Positions 40,803 through 49,407 of a stretch of 64,000 nucleotides of DNA are shown here, in pieces. The stretch lies in assembly GCA_963797265.1 (NCBI GenBank), contig CAWCOY010000003.1, positions 868,001-932,000 of the forward strand, in the 5' to 3' direction. Made by a program: the position numbers and the translations under genes. The notes under the pieces were generated by a model that saw only the letters and a list, made by a program, of their open reading frames with translations, did no database searches and was not told the DNA's origin. The DNA is from DASUPK01 sp963797265 (GTDB lineage: Bacteria > Actinomycetota > Thermoleophilia > Solirubrobacterales > 70-9). Each line of letters starts with the position of its first letter. Position 1 is the stretch's first letter.

Positions 40803-41831
40803 GTGAATGATCTGAAGCCGCCCGCAGCGGGGGAGTGGGTCGAGTACTCCGACGACCTCCGGACCGTGCTGATCTACGGCGGCCCGATCACGGAGCCGGT
40901 CGAAAACCTGCACCACCAGGGCTGGGAGGACTTCGAGCTGCTCTCCACCGAGCGAGCCCTTGCCGACACGGCGGACCTCTGGGAGTCCGCCGGCCGGGTC
41001 CACCTGGTCCCCGCTCTTCCGGTGGACCAGTCCTCAGCGGCCCTCGTCGACGAGGCGGGATCGGACCGGCTGGTCGCACTCGGTGGCGGCCGCGTGATCG
41101 ACACCGCGAAGGCGGTCGCCTCGGTCACCGGCGCGGAGGTGGCCGCGATCCCGACCACCCTCTCCGGCGCCCCGATTACCGGCTTCCACCGGCTGCCCGC
41201 GGGACGCGAGTCGGACGTCTCCGGGTTCGTCCGGCCGACCCTGGTGCTCGCCTACGCCGACGCGATGACCAGCGCACCCGAGGCCCAGCTCCGCGCCACC
41301 GCGATGAACGCCCTCGCCCACGGGGCCGACTCGCTCTACACGCCGCTCGCGGACGAGAGCTCGCGGCAGATCGCGCTGCGGGGCGCCGAGCTGATCGCCG
41401 CCTCCCTCGATCAGCCATCGCAGCAGCGCGACCGCGCTGCCCTCGCGGTCGGTGCCCTGCTCTGCGCGATCGCCGTCGATCGAGCCGGCTTCGCGCTCCA
41501 CCACGTCCTAGGGCAGACGACGGTCCGGGTCCTCGGCATTCCCCACGCCGAGACCTATGCGGCGCTGCTCCCGCGGACGACGGACGCGATGCGGTCCCGC
41601 GCGCCCGGGCAGGTCGAGGCACTGGCGGAAGCACTGGGCACGGATTCGAATGGGATCGAGACGCGAATCGACGAGTTGGGCGGGGATCGCCGGATCGGCG
41701 AAATGGGCGCGGACCGCGACCGGCTCGACGAAGTCGTCGAGGTGGCGATGGCCCGACCCGAGCTCGTGCGGATGACGCCCGGTGAGGTGGATCGCTCCGA
41801 CCTCGCAGGGATTCTCCAGGCTTCCTGGTAG
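40803..41831 (+). CDS. Iron-containing alcohol dehydrogenase-family protein
   Basis: About 342 residues from GTG 40803 (TTG 40797 possible). NAD-binding GGGRVIDTAKAVAS at about 95-108, then PTTLSGAPITGFHRL. Metal ligands appear to be Asp in YADAM, His in NALAHGADSLY and His in FALHHVLGQ and PHAETYAALLP. This set is that of maleylacetate reductase-like Fe-ADHs. Substrate unknown. It has no visible promoter other than that of tRNA-Thr. Confidence 0.85.
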   Translation: MNDLKPPAAGEWVEYSDDLRTVLIYGGPITEPVENLHHQGWEDFELLSTERALADTADLWESAGRVHLVPALPVDQSSAALVDEAGSDRLVALGGGRVIDTAKAVASVTGAEVAAIPTTLSGAPITGFHRLPAGRESDVSGFVRPTLVLAYADAMTSAPEAQLRATAMNALAHGADSLYTPLADESSRQIALRGAELIAASLDQPSQQRDRAALAVGALLCAIAVDRAGFALHHVLGQTTVRVLGIPHAETYAALLPRTTDAMRSRAPGQVEALAEALGTDSNGIETRIDELGGDRRIGEMGADRDRLDEVVEVAMARPELVRMTPGEVDRSDLAGILQASW

Positions 41832-41848
41832 CCCTCTCGGGAGGCCGC

Positions 41849-41880
41849 ACCCCGCCTGTAACTGCCTCGGCATGCGGGGT
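41849..41880 (+). terminator. Hairpin after the Fe-ADH gene
   Basis: ACCCCGC and GCGGGGT, 18 bases apart, followed by TTCG. It is a weak terminator candidate. Confidence 0.35.
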
Positions 41881-41912
41881 TTCGATCTACTGCGGTCCAG
41901 AAGGGCGCCCGC

Positions 41913-43598
41913 ATGGACGAGGAGAGACTGCTCACCTATCACCGCTTCACGCGCGAGCACGGTGTGAACCGTCCGCTCTACCTGATCGCGCGTTTGATCC
42001 TCATCCCAATCTTCCTCGTCTACTTCCGGCTCGCGCGGATCGGACGCGAGCACGGCAAGGTCACCGGGCCGCTGATCGTCGCGGCCAACCACCGGAGCTT
42101 CCTCGACCCGTTCGTGATCGGCGCCTCCCTGCCCTGGCGGCGTCCGCTCCATTATGTGGCGAAGGTCGAGCTCTTCGAGAAGAGATGGCAGGGCTGGATC
42201 CTCAGCCGGCTCGGCGCCTACCCGGTGCGCCGCGGGCAGTCCGACGACCAGACCCTGGTGACCTCCCGCGAGGTGCTCGAGCGCGGTGGCGCGATCTGCA
42301 TCTTCCCGGAGGGGACCCGGCACCGCACCGGCTCGCTCGGGCGGCCGAAGCGCGGCTTCGGCCGCCTCGCGCTGGAGACCGGGGCGGCGGTCCTGCCCGT
42401 CGCGGTCCACGGCACCGAGCGGGTCCGCGGCGGCTGGAAGATCCGCCCGAAGAAGGTCAGGGTCCGGATGGGGCGTGCGCTCACCTTCCCGAGGACCGAG
42501 GACCCGTCTCCCGCGCTGGCGAACTCGGTCGGAGCGCGGGTCTGGCCGGTGATCGAACTGCAGTGGGAGTGGCTCGGCGGACTGCCACCGCTTCGCAAGG
42601 CGGCTGTGATCGGCGCCGGCAGCTGGGGGACGGCGGTCGCGGTGCTGCTCGCCCGCGGGGGCCTCGACGTGCAGCTCGGCACGCGCACGCCCGAGCGGGC
42701 CGAGGACATGAACGAAACCCGCACGAACGAGGAATACCTTCCTGGCGTCGAGCTCCCGGACTCGCTCACGGTCAAGCGCGCCGCGGACATCGAGTTGGCG
42801 GGCATCGATCTGGTCTGCCTTGCGGTGCCCTCGGCCGCCCTGCCGCAGGCGGTCGGGGCGATCGGGGACCGGGTGGGGCAGCGGGCCGCCGTCCTGCTGC
42901 TCAGCAAGGGGATGGTCGCCCCCATGGCGGCGCTCCCCTCCGAATACGTCTCGGAGCGGATTCGCCACCGCGCGATCGCCTCACTCGGCGGCCCGGCGCA
43001 CGCCAAGGAAGCCGTCTCCGGCACCGCCGCGCTCGTGCTCGGCAGCCGCGACGCCGACCTGCGCGACCAACTCGGCAGCGTCTTCGACGAGGCGGGCTTG
43101 GTCTGCGAGCGCTCCGAGGACATGATCGGAGTGGAGGTCGCCGGTGCGGCCAAGAACGCGGCCGCGCTCGCGGGCGCCGCGGCTCAGTCCCAGGGCATGA
43201 ATGCGGCGGGCATCGCCACCGCACAGGTGTGGCGTGAGTGCGTGGCCTACGCCCGCGCCCGCGGCGCCGAGCACGAGACCTTCGCCGGAATCGCCGGGGT
43301 CGGCGACCTGACTGCCACGATCCTGGCCGAGGGGAGCCGCAACCGGCGCGCCGGCGAACTTCTCGGGCAGGGCACGCCGGCAGACCAGATCCCAGGGATC
43401 ATCGGCCAGGCCTCGGAGGCGCTCGACTCGGTGCCCCTGATCGCCGAGGCGGTGCGGAAGTCCGGCATGGGCAGCTCCGCGCTCGATGGTTTGGCTGAGC
43501 TGATCGCCGGAGAGATCTCGCCGGGCGAGTGGATGGCAAGGGTCAGGCAGGCCGAGCGGCTGCGGCGCGAACCCGCCGCGGGAGGCCAGGCCGCATGA
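41913..43598 (+). CDS. Fusion: 1-acylglycerol-3-phosphate acyltransferase (PlsC) + glycerol-3-phosphate dehydrogenase (GpsA)
   Basis: 561 residues in one frame. Residues about 20-215 are PlsC: NHRSFLD (59-65), FPEGTR (131-136), PVAVHGTE. After a linker (about 216-228), GAGSWGTAVAVLLARGG (234-250) starts a full GpsA: LPDSLTVKRAADIEL, LGGPAHAKEAVSG, GVEVAGAAKNAAALAGAA and EGSRNRRAGELLGQG. GpsA makes glycerol-3-phosphate and PlsC acylates lysophosphatidate, so two steps of phosphatidate synthesis are joined; a G3P acyltransferase acts between them. Shine-Dalgarno-like AGAAGGG precedes the ATG. There is no internal stop or obvious re-start. Confidence 0.92.
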   Translation: MDEERLLTYHRFTREHGVNRPLYLIARLILIPIFLVYFRLARIGREHGKVTGPLIVAANHRSFLDPFVIGASLPWRRPLHYVAKVELFEKRWQGWILSRLGAYPVRRGQSDDQTLVTSREVLERGGAICIFPEGTRHRTGSLGRPKRGFGRLALETGAAVLPVAVHGTERVRGGWKIRPKKVRVRMGRALTFPRTEDPSPALANSVGARVWPVIELQWEWLGGLPPLRKAAVIGAGSWGTAVAVLLARGGLDVQLGTRTPERAEDMNETRTNEEYLPGVELPDSLTVKRAADIELAGIDLVCLAVPSAALPQAVGAIGDRVGQRAAVLLLSKGMVAPMAALPSEYVSERIRHRAIASLGGPAHAKEAVSGTAALVLGSRDADLRDQLGSVFDEAGLVCERSEDMIGVEVAGAAKNAAALAGAAAQSQGMNAAGIATAQVWRECVAYARARGAEHETFAGIAGVGDLTATILAEGSRNRRAGELLGQGTPADQIPGIIGQASEALDSVPLIAEAVRKSGMGSSALDGLAELIAGEISPGEWMARVRQAERLRREPAAGGQAA

Positions 43599-43605
43599 CC
43601 GCGAG

Positions 43606-43611
43606 TACGCT
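43606..43611 (+). promoter_or_regulatory. -10 element for the sigma factor at 43618
   Basis: TACGCT, 6 bases before the GTG. Confidence 0.35.
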
Positions 43612-43617
43612 TGTTTT

Positions 43618-44175
43618 GTGTCCGAACCGGAGAAGGGCTCGGCTTCCGGCGCGGAGTCGAAGGCCGAACTTGACCACGCATTCGAGCAGCTGTATCGCGA
43701 CCATCTGCGAGACGTCTACTCCTACTCCTACTACCGCGTCGGCAACCACCACGACGCCGAGGACGTCACCGAGCAGGCATTCCTGCAGGCCTATCGCCAC
43801 TTCGAGCGCGCGCGGCGGGAGTCGAACGGCCGCCCGCTGCGACCGTGGCTCATCCGCATCGCACACAACCTCGCCTCGAACTACCACCGCGACCGCGCCC
43901 GCCGTCCGCAGCGCGTGCTCGAGGAGTCAGAGCCGATCGCCGCTCCGCACGGAACCGAGCGGATCGTCGAGGGGCGGGAGGAGCTGAAGAGCGTGATGGA
44001 GCACCTCCAGCACCTGCCCGACGACCGGCGCGACGCGCTGATCATGCGCTTCGCGCTCGGCATGGACAACCGCGAGATCGCGCGCGCCCTCGGCCGCTCG
44101 GACGGGGCGACCAAGGTGCTGATCCACCGCGCGATCAAGCAGCTCGAGGAGGAGATGAGCGTCAATGGCAGCTGA
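43618..44175 (+). CDS. ECF-type RNA polymerase sigma factor
   Basis: 185 residues. Region 2: HAFEQLYRDHLRDVYSYSYYRVGNHHDAEDVTEQAFLQAYRHFER. Region 4: LPDDRRDALIMRFALGMDNREIARALGRSDGATKVLIHRAIKQLEEEM. An acidic leader of about 20 residues precedes region 2. It overlaps the next gene, a single-pass membrane protein, by 11 bases, the usual layout of a sigma and its membrane regulator. Confidence 0.9.
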   Translation: MSEPEKGSASGAESKAELDHAFEQLYRDHLRDVYSYSYYRVGNHHDAEDVTEQAFLQAYRHFERARRESNGRPLRPWLIRIAHNLASNYHRDRARRPQRVLEESEPIAAPHGTERIVEGREELKSVMEHLQHLPDDRRDALIMRFALGMDNREIARALGRSDGATKVLIHRAIKQLEEEMSVNGS

Positions 44176-44533
44176 GCCGAGCCGCGACGTCGAGACCCTG
44201 CTGCGCTCCGCGCTGCGACCCATCGAGCCGCCCGACAGCCTCGCCGGCCGGGTGGAGGAGACGCTCAGCGCGGTAACCGAAGCGGCGGCCGAGGAGCTCT
44301 CCGCCTGGGCGGAGGAGCTCTCCGAGTCCGAGCTCCGATCCCTCCGCGATCCCCGCAACTGGGTTCGCCCCGCGGCGGCGATCGCGGCCGGCGGGATCGC
44401 GGCGGGTGGCCTGGTGCTCGTGGAGCTCAGGCGCCGCGGCGGCAAGCGGAGTCCCCGCCTTTCCGGCCTTGCGGACCAGGTCTCGGAGATCGCGGATCAG
44501 GTCAAAGACACCGTCCGCAACCGCATCGATTAG
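44165..44533 (+). CDS. Single-pass membrane protein, possible anti-sigma factor
   Basis: 122 residues. The N-terminal half is helical and acidic (DVETLLRSALRPIEPPDSLAGRVEETLSAVTEAAAEELSAW). One membrane helix (about 72-92, PAAAIAAGGIAAGGLVLVEL), then a basic stretch and a polar helix. No zinc-binding anti-sigma motif is present. Role is inferred only from overlap with the sigma gene. Confidence 0.7.
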   Translation: MAAEPSRDVETLLRSALRPIEPPDSLAGRVEETLSAVTEAAAEELSAWAEELSESELRSLRDPRNWVRPAAAIAAGGIAAGGLVLVELRRRGGKRSPRLSGLADQVSEIADQVKDTVRNRID

Positions 44534-44537
44534 GACC

Positions 44538-44978
44538 TCAGGTGGCCGGCGCGGCCCGGCTCATCGGACGCGACGCGTAGGCGGCGACGACTCCGGTGAT
44601 GCCGAGGATCAGGTGCAGCACGTTGTTCTCGTTGTTGACCGGCACCAGCTTGATCAGCGTGTCGTGTTCGGCGATGAAGCCGATCCCGTTGTCGCTCGTC
44701 GCGATGAAGCCCAGGGCGCAGAGGGCGATGTAGAGGATCCCGACGAAGAAGGCCACGCCCCTGGCGGCCGATCCCGCCGCGATCAGCAACAGCGCGCCGA
44801 TCGCTATGTGCACCACGTTGTGCCAGCCGTTCACCGACAGAACTCCGAAGACGTCCTCGCTGCGGATGGAGTCTCCGGACGCGAAGCTGGCCTCGTAGAA
44901 GAAGCCGATGATCCCGGCTATCACGAGCACCGCGCCCACGAGCAGGCAGTAGAGCCTTGCGGGACTTGCCTCTTCCAT
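44538..44978 (-). CDS. DUF4383 membrane protein
   Basis: 146 residues from ATG 44978, chosen for a perfect AAGGAGG upstream. Four membrane helices. LYCLLVGAVLVIAGIIGFFYE, VNGWHNVVHIAIGALLLIA and ENNVLHLILGITGVVAAYASR give the typical paired N-x-x-H motifs (NVVH, NVLH) of DUF4383. Function unknown. Confidence 0.85.
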   Translation of the reverse strand: MEEASPARLYCLLVGAVLVIAGIIGFFYEASFASGDSIRSEDVFGVLSVNGWHNVVHIAIGALLLIAAGSAARGVAFFVGILYIALCALGFIATSDNGIGFIAEHDTLIKLVPVNNENNVLHLILGITGVVAAYASRPMSRAAPAT

Positions 44979-45029
44979 GCGTACCTCCTTGGTTTGCATG
45001 ATCCGATTTGACGTGCCGCTCGTAGCCAG

Positions 45030-45647
45030 ATGCGTGGGAGGCCTTCAAGTAGATCACTCGAGCGGGTCGGGCAGGTGACCCCGGCGGAGCTCGAGCGCCT
45101 CGCGGACGAGGACCTGATGCCTCTGGTCGCGCGCGAGGACCCGCTCGCGTTCGAGGTCTTCTACGACCGCCACGCCGGGGCGGCGTATTCGCTCGCCTAT
45201 CGGATCGTCGGCAGCCGCACCGCGGCGGAGGACGTCACCCAGGAGGCGCTGCTCTCCATCTGGCGGAGCGGCGCCCGCTACGACCGCGCCCGCGGCAGCG
45301 TGCGCGCCTGGACCCTGGGCATCGTCCGCAACCGGGCGATCGATCTGCTGCGCAAGGAGTCCGGGCGCTCGCCGAAGCTCGCCGCCGGCGGCGACGAGCT
45401 GATCGAGCGGCGGGCGGCGGAGGAGCTGACCGACACCGAGGCGGTGCGGAGGGAGACGGCGCGGGAGGTGCGTGGCGCGATCCAGGAGCTGCCGGAAGAC
45501 CAGTCCCGGGTGATCCAGCTCGCCTACTACGGGGGCTTCAGCCACTCGGAGATCGCCCAAATGCTCAACATGCCCCTGGGGACGATCAAGGGAAGGATGC
45601 GCCTCGGCATGGACAAGATCAGAGCGACCCTGGCGGAGGGCTGGTGA
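45030..45647 (+). CDS. ECF sigma factor (SigK-like)
   Basis: 205 residues from ATG 45030; GTG 45075 is an alternative start nearer to the domain. Region 2: FEVFYDRHAGAAYSLAYRIVGSRTAAEDVTQEALLSIWRSGARYDRARGSVRAWTLGIVRNRAIDLLRKE. Region 4: LPEDQSRVIQLAYYGGFSHSEIAQMLNMPLGTIKGRMRLGMDKIR. It overlaps the RskA-type gene by 4 bases (GTGA). Confidence 0.93.
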   Translation: MRGRPSSRSLERVGQVTPAELERLADEDLMPLVAREDPLAFEVFYDRHAGAAYSLAYRIVGSRTAAEDVTQEALLSIWRSGARYDRARGSVRAWTLGIVRNRAIDLLRKESGRSPKLAAGGDELIERRAAEELTDTEAVRRETAREVRGAIQELPEDQSRVIQLAYYGGFSHSEIAQMLNMPLGTIKGRMRLGMDKIRATLAEGW

Positions 45648-46339
45648 ACGGCGAGCATCCCGATCGGGACGACCTGGTCGCCTTCGCGCTGGGCGCGCTC
45701 GAGCCTCCCGAGGAGCGGGCGATCGAAGCCCACACGCCGAGCTGCGCCCGCTGCACGCGCGAGCTCGAGGCGCTGGTGCCCGCGGTCGGCGTGCTCGGCG
45801 AATCGGTTGAGCAGCTCGAGCCCCCTCCCGAGCTGCGCGAGCGCGTGCTTGCCGAGGTCCGCGCCGACGTCGCCCGCTCGGCGGCCCAGCAGGCGCCGAC
45901 GCGCCGGCGTCCCCAGCGGCGCGGCGGGCGCGGCCTGGTGATGCGGCCCGCGATCGCCGTCGGGGTCGCCATCGCGATCGCCGCCGTCGGCGGATATCTG
46001 ATCGCCGGCAACGGCGCTGGCGGTGGGCCGCAGGAGACGACGGTGCCAGTGGTTGCCCAGCAGGGCATCGGCGGGACCCTTGCGATCGGCGAGCAGTCCT
46101 CCATGCTCGATCTGCATGGCCTGACGCAACTGAAGGGTCGCGAGGTCTACCAGGTGTGGGTCGCCAGGGGCCAGAGCCTGCGGCCCTCCTCCAACTTCAT
46201 CCCCGATCCCCGCGGGCGGGCGATGACAGCTGTCGATGGTCAGCTGGACCCGGGTACCAAGGTGATGGTGACCCGCGAGCCACACCCCGGCCGGACGGCA
46301 CCGACACCACCGATCCTGCTCAGCGCGACCGTTCAGTAG
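45644..46339 (+). CDS. Anti-sigma factor, RskA type
   Basis: 231 residues. N-terminal zinc-finger anti-sigma domain with HTPSCARC (His-x3-Cys-x2-Cys). One membrane helix at about 100-123 (RPAIAVGVAIAIAAVGGYLI). The extracytoplasmic domain QQGIGGTLAIGEQSSMLDLHGLTQLKGREVYQVWVARG matches anti-sigma-K RskA. It would hold the cognate sigma factor at the membrane until proteolysis releases it. A rhomboid protease gene follows. Confidence 0.92.
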   Translation: MNGEHPDRDDLVAFALGALEPPEERAIEAHTPSCARCTRELEALVPAVGVLGESVEQLEPPPELRERVLAEVRADVARSAAQQAPTRRRPQRRGGRGLVMRPAIAVGVAIAIAAVGGYLIAGNGAGGGPQETTVPVVAQQGIGGTLAIGEQSSMLDLHGLTQLKGREVYQVWVARGQSLRPSSNFIPDPRGRAMTAVDGQLDPGTKVMVTREPHPGRTAPTPPILLSATVQ

Positions 46340-46382
46340 CGCGGTCGGGCCGAGAGGCCGCTGGTCTACGCTGATGCGGCTC

Positions 46383-47228
46383 ATGGAGGCCTCGACGGAG
46401 CAGCGCCAGACGTGCTACCGGCATCCGAACCGGGAGACCGGCGTCGCCTGCTCCAACTGCGGCAGGCCGATCTGCCCTGACTGCATGACCTCCACCCCGG
46501 TTGGGATGCGCTGCCCCGATTGCGCCCGGCAGACGACGAAGGTGCGGGTCGGCGCGGGCGCCTTCAGCCCTACGGCCGGGAAGATGCCCGCCACGATCGC
46601 GCTGATCGCAATCAACGTGATCGTCTTCGTCGTCGAGCTAGTCGGTGGCGGTGCCGGCTCGTTCAGCGGTGGCGGCACGGTGATCCACGACGCGGGTCTG
46701 CGGGGTCCGGACGTCGCCAATGGCGACTGGTGGCGGGTGATCAGCGGTGGCTTCCTGCACGCGGGGTTTCTCCACCTGCTGCTCAACATGTACGTCCTCT
46801 ACGTGGCCGGCAGCATCCTCGAGCCGGGAATCGGCACACCGCGATTCCTCGGCATCTACTTCATCTCACTGGTCGCTGGTTCGCTCGGCGCGTTGATCGT
46901 CGATCCCAACTCGCTCACGGTGGGCGCCTCGGGGGCGATCTTCGGGCTGATGGCGGCCGTTGTCGTGATCGCGCGGGCCCGCGGAGTCGAGCAGCTGGCC
47001 TCTCAGTTCGGGCTCTTCATCGTGCTCAACCTGGTGCTCACCTTCTCGATCTCGGGGATCTCGGTGGGCGGGCACATCGGCGGCCTGATCGGCGGCACGG
47101 TGGCCGCGCTGCTCGTCCTCCTCGTCGAGCGCCAGCTGCACGGCCGAGTCGGCTTCGGCCTCGAGCTGGCCGGGATCGTGCTGATGATCGGGGCGACCTT
47201 CGCGGGCGCCTTAGCCGTAGCGGGTTAG
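46383..47228 (+). CDS. Rhomboid-family intramembrane protease with N-terminal B-box-like zinc finger
   Basis: 281 residues from ATG 46383 (ATG 46374 possible). Residues about 7-46: CYRHPNRETGVACSNCGRPICPDCM, CPDC, a B-box-like zinc finger. Six or more helices from about 65. Catalytic Ser in GASGAIFG and His in GGHIGG are present, with RxxxxxFLHAGFLHLLLNM earlier. It cleaves membrane proteins. Its place behind an RskA-type anti-sigma is suggestive but not proof of a link. Confidence 0.92.
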   Translation: MEASTEQRQTCYRHPNRETGVACSNCGRPICPDCMTSTPVGMRCPDCARQTTKVRVGAGAFSPTAGKMPATIALIAINVIVFVVELVGGGAGSFSGGGTVIHDAGLRGPDVANGDWWRVISGGFLHAGFLHLLLNMYVLYVAGSILEPGIGTPRFLGIYFISLVAGSLGALIVDPNSLTVGASGAIFGLMAAVVVIARARGVEQLASQFGLFIVLNLVLTFSISGISVGGHIGGLIGGTVAALLVLLVERQLHGRVGFGLELAGIVLMIGATFAGALAVAG

Positions 47229-47677
47229 TCCGCGATCGCCATCAGCGCCTGCTCGTACTGGGCGCGATCGAAGGTGAAGGGGCCGAACCCTTCGTAGTCC
47301 CAGTCCGGCCGGGTCGGCTGCTCGAAGTCGTCCCAGGTGACGGTCTCATCGGTGACCGTGACCCTCGCCATCAGCGGTGAGCAGCCGACCTCGCCGCACC
47401 CGCAGCCGAGCAGCGCCGTCTTTTCCTCGGCGCCCGTGAACATCGGCGTCCCCTGCCCGCCCAGGAACTGCCCTGCCAGGTCGATCCGCATGTATCCGGC
47501 GACCAGTCCGATGTAATTCCCGGCGATCTCCTCCTCCTCGTCCGCCCGAGCCGAAGGGAGCTCGGCCTCACGGACGAGCTCCGGCAGCTCGACGCCGTTG
47601 ACCTCGATCTTGATCTGCCGCAGATCGTCCGGAAGGTCCCCGCCCGCAGGCGCGAACTCGAAGCTCACCTCGTCCAC
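47225..47677 (-). CDS. Conserved hypothetical protein with CGCGEVGC motif
   Basis: 150 residues, soluble. EIKVNGV-like start (QIKIEVNGVELPELVREAE), LLGCGCGEVGCSPLMARVTVTDETVTW and FDRAQYEQALMAI at the end. The clustered Cys could bind a metal. I recognise this type from other actinobacterial genomes but know no function. It overlaps the upstream SRPBCC gene by 13 bases and shares TTAG with rhomboid. Confidence 0.7.
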   Translation of the reverse strand: MDEVSFEFAPAGGDLPDDLRQIKIEVNGVELPELVREAELPSARADEEEEIAGNYIGLVAGYMRIDLAGQFLGGQGTPMFTGAEEKTALLGCGCGEVGCSPLMARVTVTDETVTWDDFEQPTRPDWDYEGFGPFTFDRAQYEQALMAIAD

Positions 47678-48474
47678 GGCCTGATCATTGCATCAGCCAC
47701 CTCGCGCCCGGCCCTGGCCGCGCGTCGTGCCGCCCCGAGGCCGGCGCCCGCGGCGCCCTCACCGATGTCCTGCGCCGTCCGAATCCCCCGGCGAGCGACC
47801 CGCCGCCCGACCGAGGCGGCCTCGCCGACCAGCAGCCCCGGCACCTCGGCGATGGAGTGCGATCCATCCGAGCCCCAATCGCCGGTCTGCTCCGGGGTCG
47901 GCGGAGTGGTCGTCCGGCGCTCGGGTCGCTTGATGCCGACCTGCTCGGCGAGCTTGGCTTCGCGCTCAGTCGATGGTTCGACAACCTCTGCCTTGGGAGT
48001 GGGCTCGTCGACTCGCGCCCTGGCGGAGGATGCCGCCCGTCGCTCGGCCTCGCGCTTCAGGTCCTCGACCGACGCCTTCAGTGTCGATTTGTGTGCCCGC
48101 CGCGCGACCGGGCCGGGCAGCGGGATGCCGACCTCGAGGCCGAACTTGTAGGTCGCGCGCGTCCGGTCGCCGCCGAGATCCTCGAAGAGGTAGTGGCCGT
48201 CGGCATCGTTGATCCCGTTGCCCTCGACGAAGTCCCACTCGATTCGCTCGGGCTCGTCGTAGCGGTAATCGAGCGTGTAGTTGACCTTGCGGACCTTGGC
48301 GTCGACGACGAGCCGAACGCGCTTGCCGCGCCCCTGCTCATCCCAGTCGAGCACCTCGGTGTCGACCACGACGCCCTGCCACTTGGGGAAGGTCTCGTAG
48401 TCCGTGATCGCGTCGAAGCAGGTCTTGATCGGCGCCGCGATCTCGACTGTGTGCTCGGCCCAGTTGAGACCCAT
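47665..48474 (-). CDS. SRPBCC-family protein with long polar C-terminus
   Basis: 269 residues. Residues 1-145 are a START-like cyclase fold: EHTVEIAAPIKTCFDAITDYETFPKWQG, YDEPERIEWDFVEGNGINDADGHYLFEDLGGDRTRATYKF. The rest is charged and disordered, with a DNA-damage-unrelated helical GRRVARRGIRTAQDIGEGA and ending in a basic helix. Shine-Dalgarno AGGAGAG. Ligand unknown. Confidence 0.82.
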   Translation of the reverse strand: MGLNWAEHTVEIAAPIKTCFDAITDYETFPKWQGVVVDTEVLDWDEQGRGKRVRLVVDAKVRKVNYTLDYRYDEPERIEWDFVEGNGINDADGHYLFEDLGGDRTRATYKFGLEVGIPLPGPVARRAHKSTLKASVEDLKREAERRAASSARARVDEPTPKAEVVEPSTEREAKLAEQVGIKRPERRTTTPPTPEQTGDWGSDGSHSIAEVPGLLVGEAASVGRRVARRGIRTAQDIGEGAAGAGLGAARRAARAGREVADAMIRPWTR

Positions 48475-48489
48475 CTCTCTCCTTCCGGC

Positions 48490-49404
48490 CTAGGAGCGCC
48501 CCGCCGGCGCCGGCAGAGGCACCGGCTGGAACAGGACTCCTTCGGGGGCGTCAACCCTATCCGGGTGAAGCAGGTGGGCGAGGAGCTCGGTGCCTTCGAC
48601 CAGGCGGGGCCCCGGCCGGGAGAACGAGGCCGCCGCGTCCACCGCCCAGATCCGCTCCGGGCCGATGCCGGCCACCTGGGCAGCGCGGGACTCGACCTCG
48701 ACCCTCGCGTGCGCCGCGTCCCAGCCACATGGCATCGCCACGATCACGTCCGGCGCCGCGGCGACGAGCTCGTCCCAGTCCGCGGTCCTCGATTTGGTGC
48801 CCGCGACGCCGAGCACGTCCTCGCCGCCGGCGATCTCGATCATCTCCGGAACCCAGTGCCCGCCGATGAAAGGCGGATCGAGCCACTCGAGCGCGAGCAC
48901 GCTCGGGCGGGTGACATCTTCGACGGCGGCGCGCACGCGTTCCAGCCGTCGCTCGAGATCCTCGCGGAGGGCCCGGGCTCGATCGGCGGCGCCGGTCGCC
49001 TCGCCGAGTCGCGGAAGGTCGGCGAGCACCTCGGCGAGGTTCGAGGGGTCGAGCGAGATCACGCGCGGGTTCGACGGCAGGCGCGCCGCGACCGCCACCA
49101 CGTCGTCGTAGGAGACCGCGCAGACCTCGCAGACCGCCTGCGTCACGATCAGGTCCACGTCCAGCTCGCGGAGTGCCCGCTCGTCGAGCTCGTAGAGGTG
49201 CCGCCCCTCGCCGGTCAGCCGGCGCACCTCGGCGTCGATCTGCCCGGCCGAGAGCCCCCCGGGGACCAGGCTCCTGGTCAGGTGGCGCTTGCCGGCGGCC
49301 TCGGGCGGGTAGTCGCACTCGTGAGTGACGGCGACGACTTGATCGCCGAGTCCGAGGGCGAATAGCATCTCAGTCGCCGAAGGAACCAGGCTCGCGATTC
49401 GCAC
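48490..49404 (-). CDS. BtuF-like cobalamin-binding protein without signal peptide
   Basis: 304 residues from GTG 49404. RIASLVPSATEMLFALGLGDQVVAVTHECDYP is the substrate-binding fold start; VDLIVTQAVCEVCAVSYDDV and PFIGGHWVPEMIEIAGG are typical of the cytosolic cobalamin-binding ABC-type proteins. No signal sequence or lipobox, no transporter genes near. It could bind cobalamin or a related corrinoid in the cytoplasm. Starts 3 bases from the divergent dehydratase gene. Confidence 0.85.
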   Translation of the reverse strand: MRIASLVPSATEMLFALGLGDQVVAVTHECDYPPEAAGKRHLTRSLVPGGLSAGQIDAEVRRLTGEGRHLYELDERALRELDVDLIVTQAVCEVCAVSYDDVVAVAARLPSNPRVISLDPSNLAEVLADLPRLGEATGAADRARALREDLERRLERVRAAVEDVTRPSVLALEWLDPPFIGGHWVPEMIEIAGGEDVLGVAGTKSRTADWDELVAAAPDVIVAMPCGWDAAHARVEVESRAAQVAGIGPERIWAVDAAASFSRPGPRLVEGTELLAHLLHPDRVDAPEGVLFQPVPLPAPAGRS

Positions 49405-49407
49405 CCG

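Noticed and set aside
41508..42968. 486-residue minus-strand open frame
   Set aside because: Composition (Arg/Asp/Pro-rich) and complete overlap with the ADH and the PlsC-GpsA gene mark it as a shadow.
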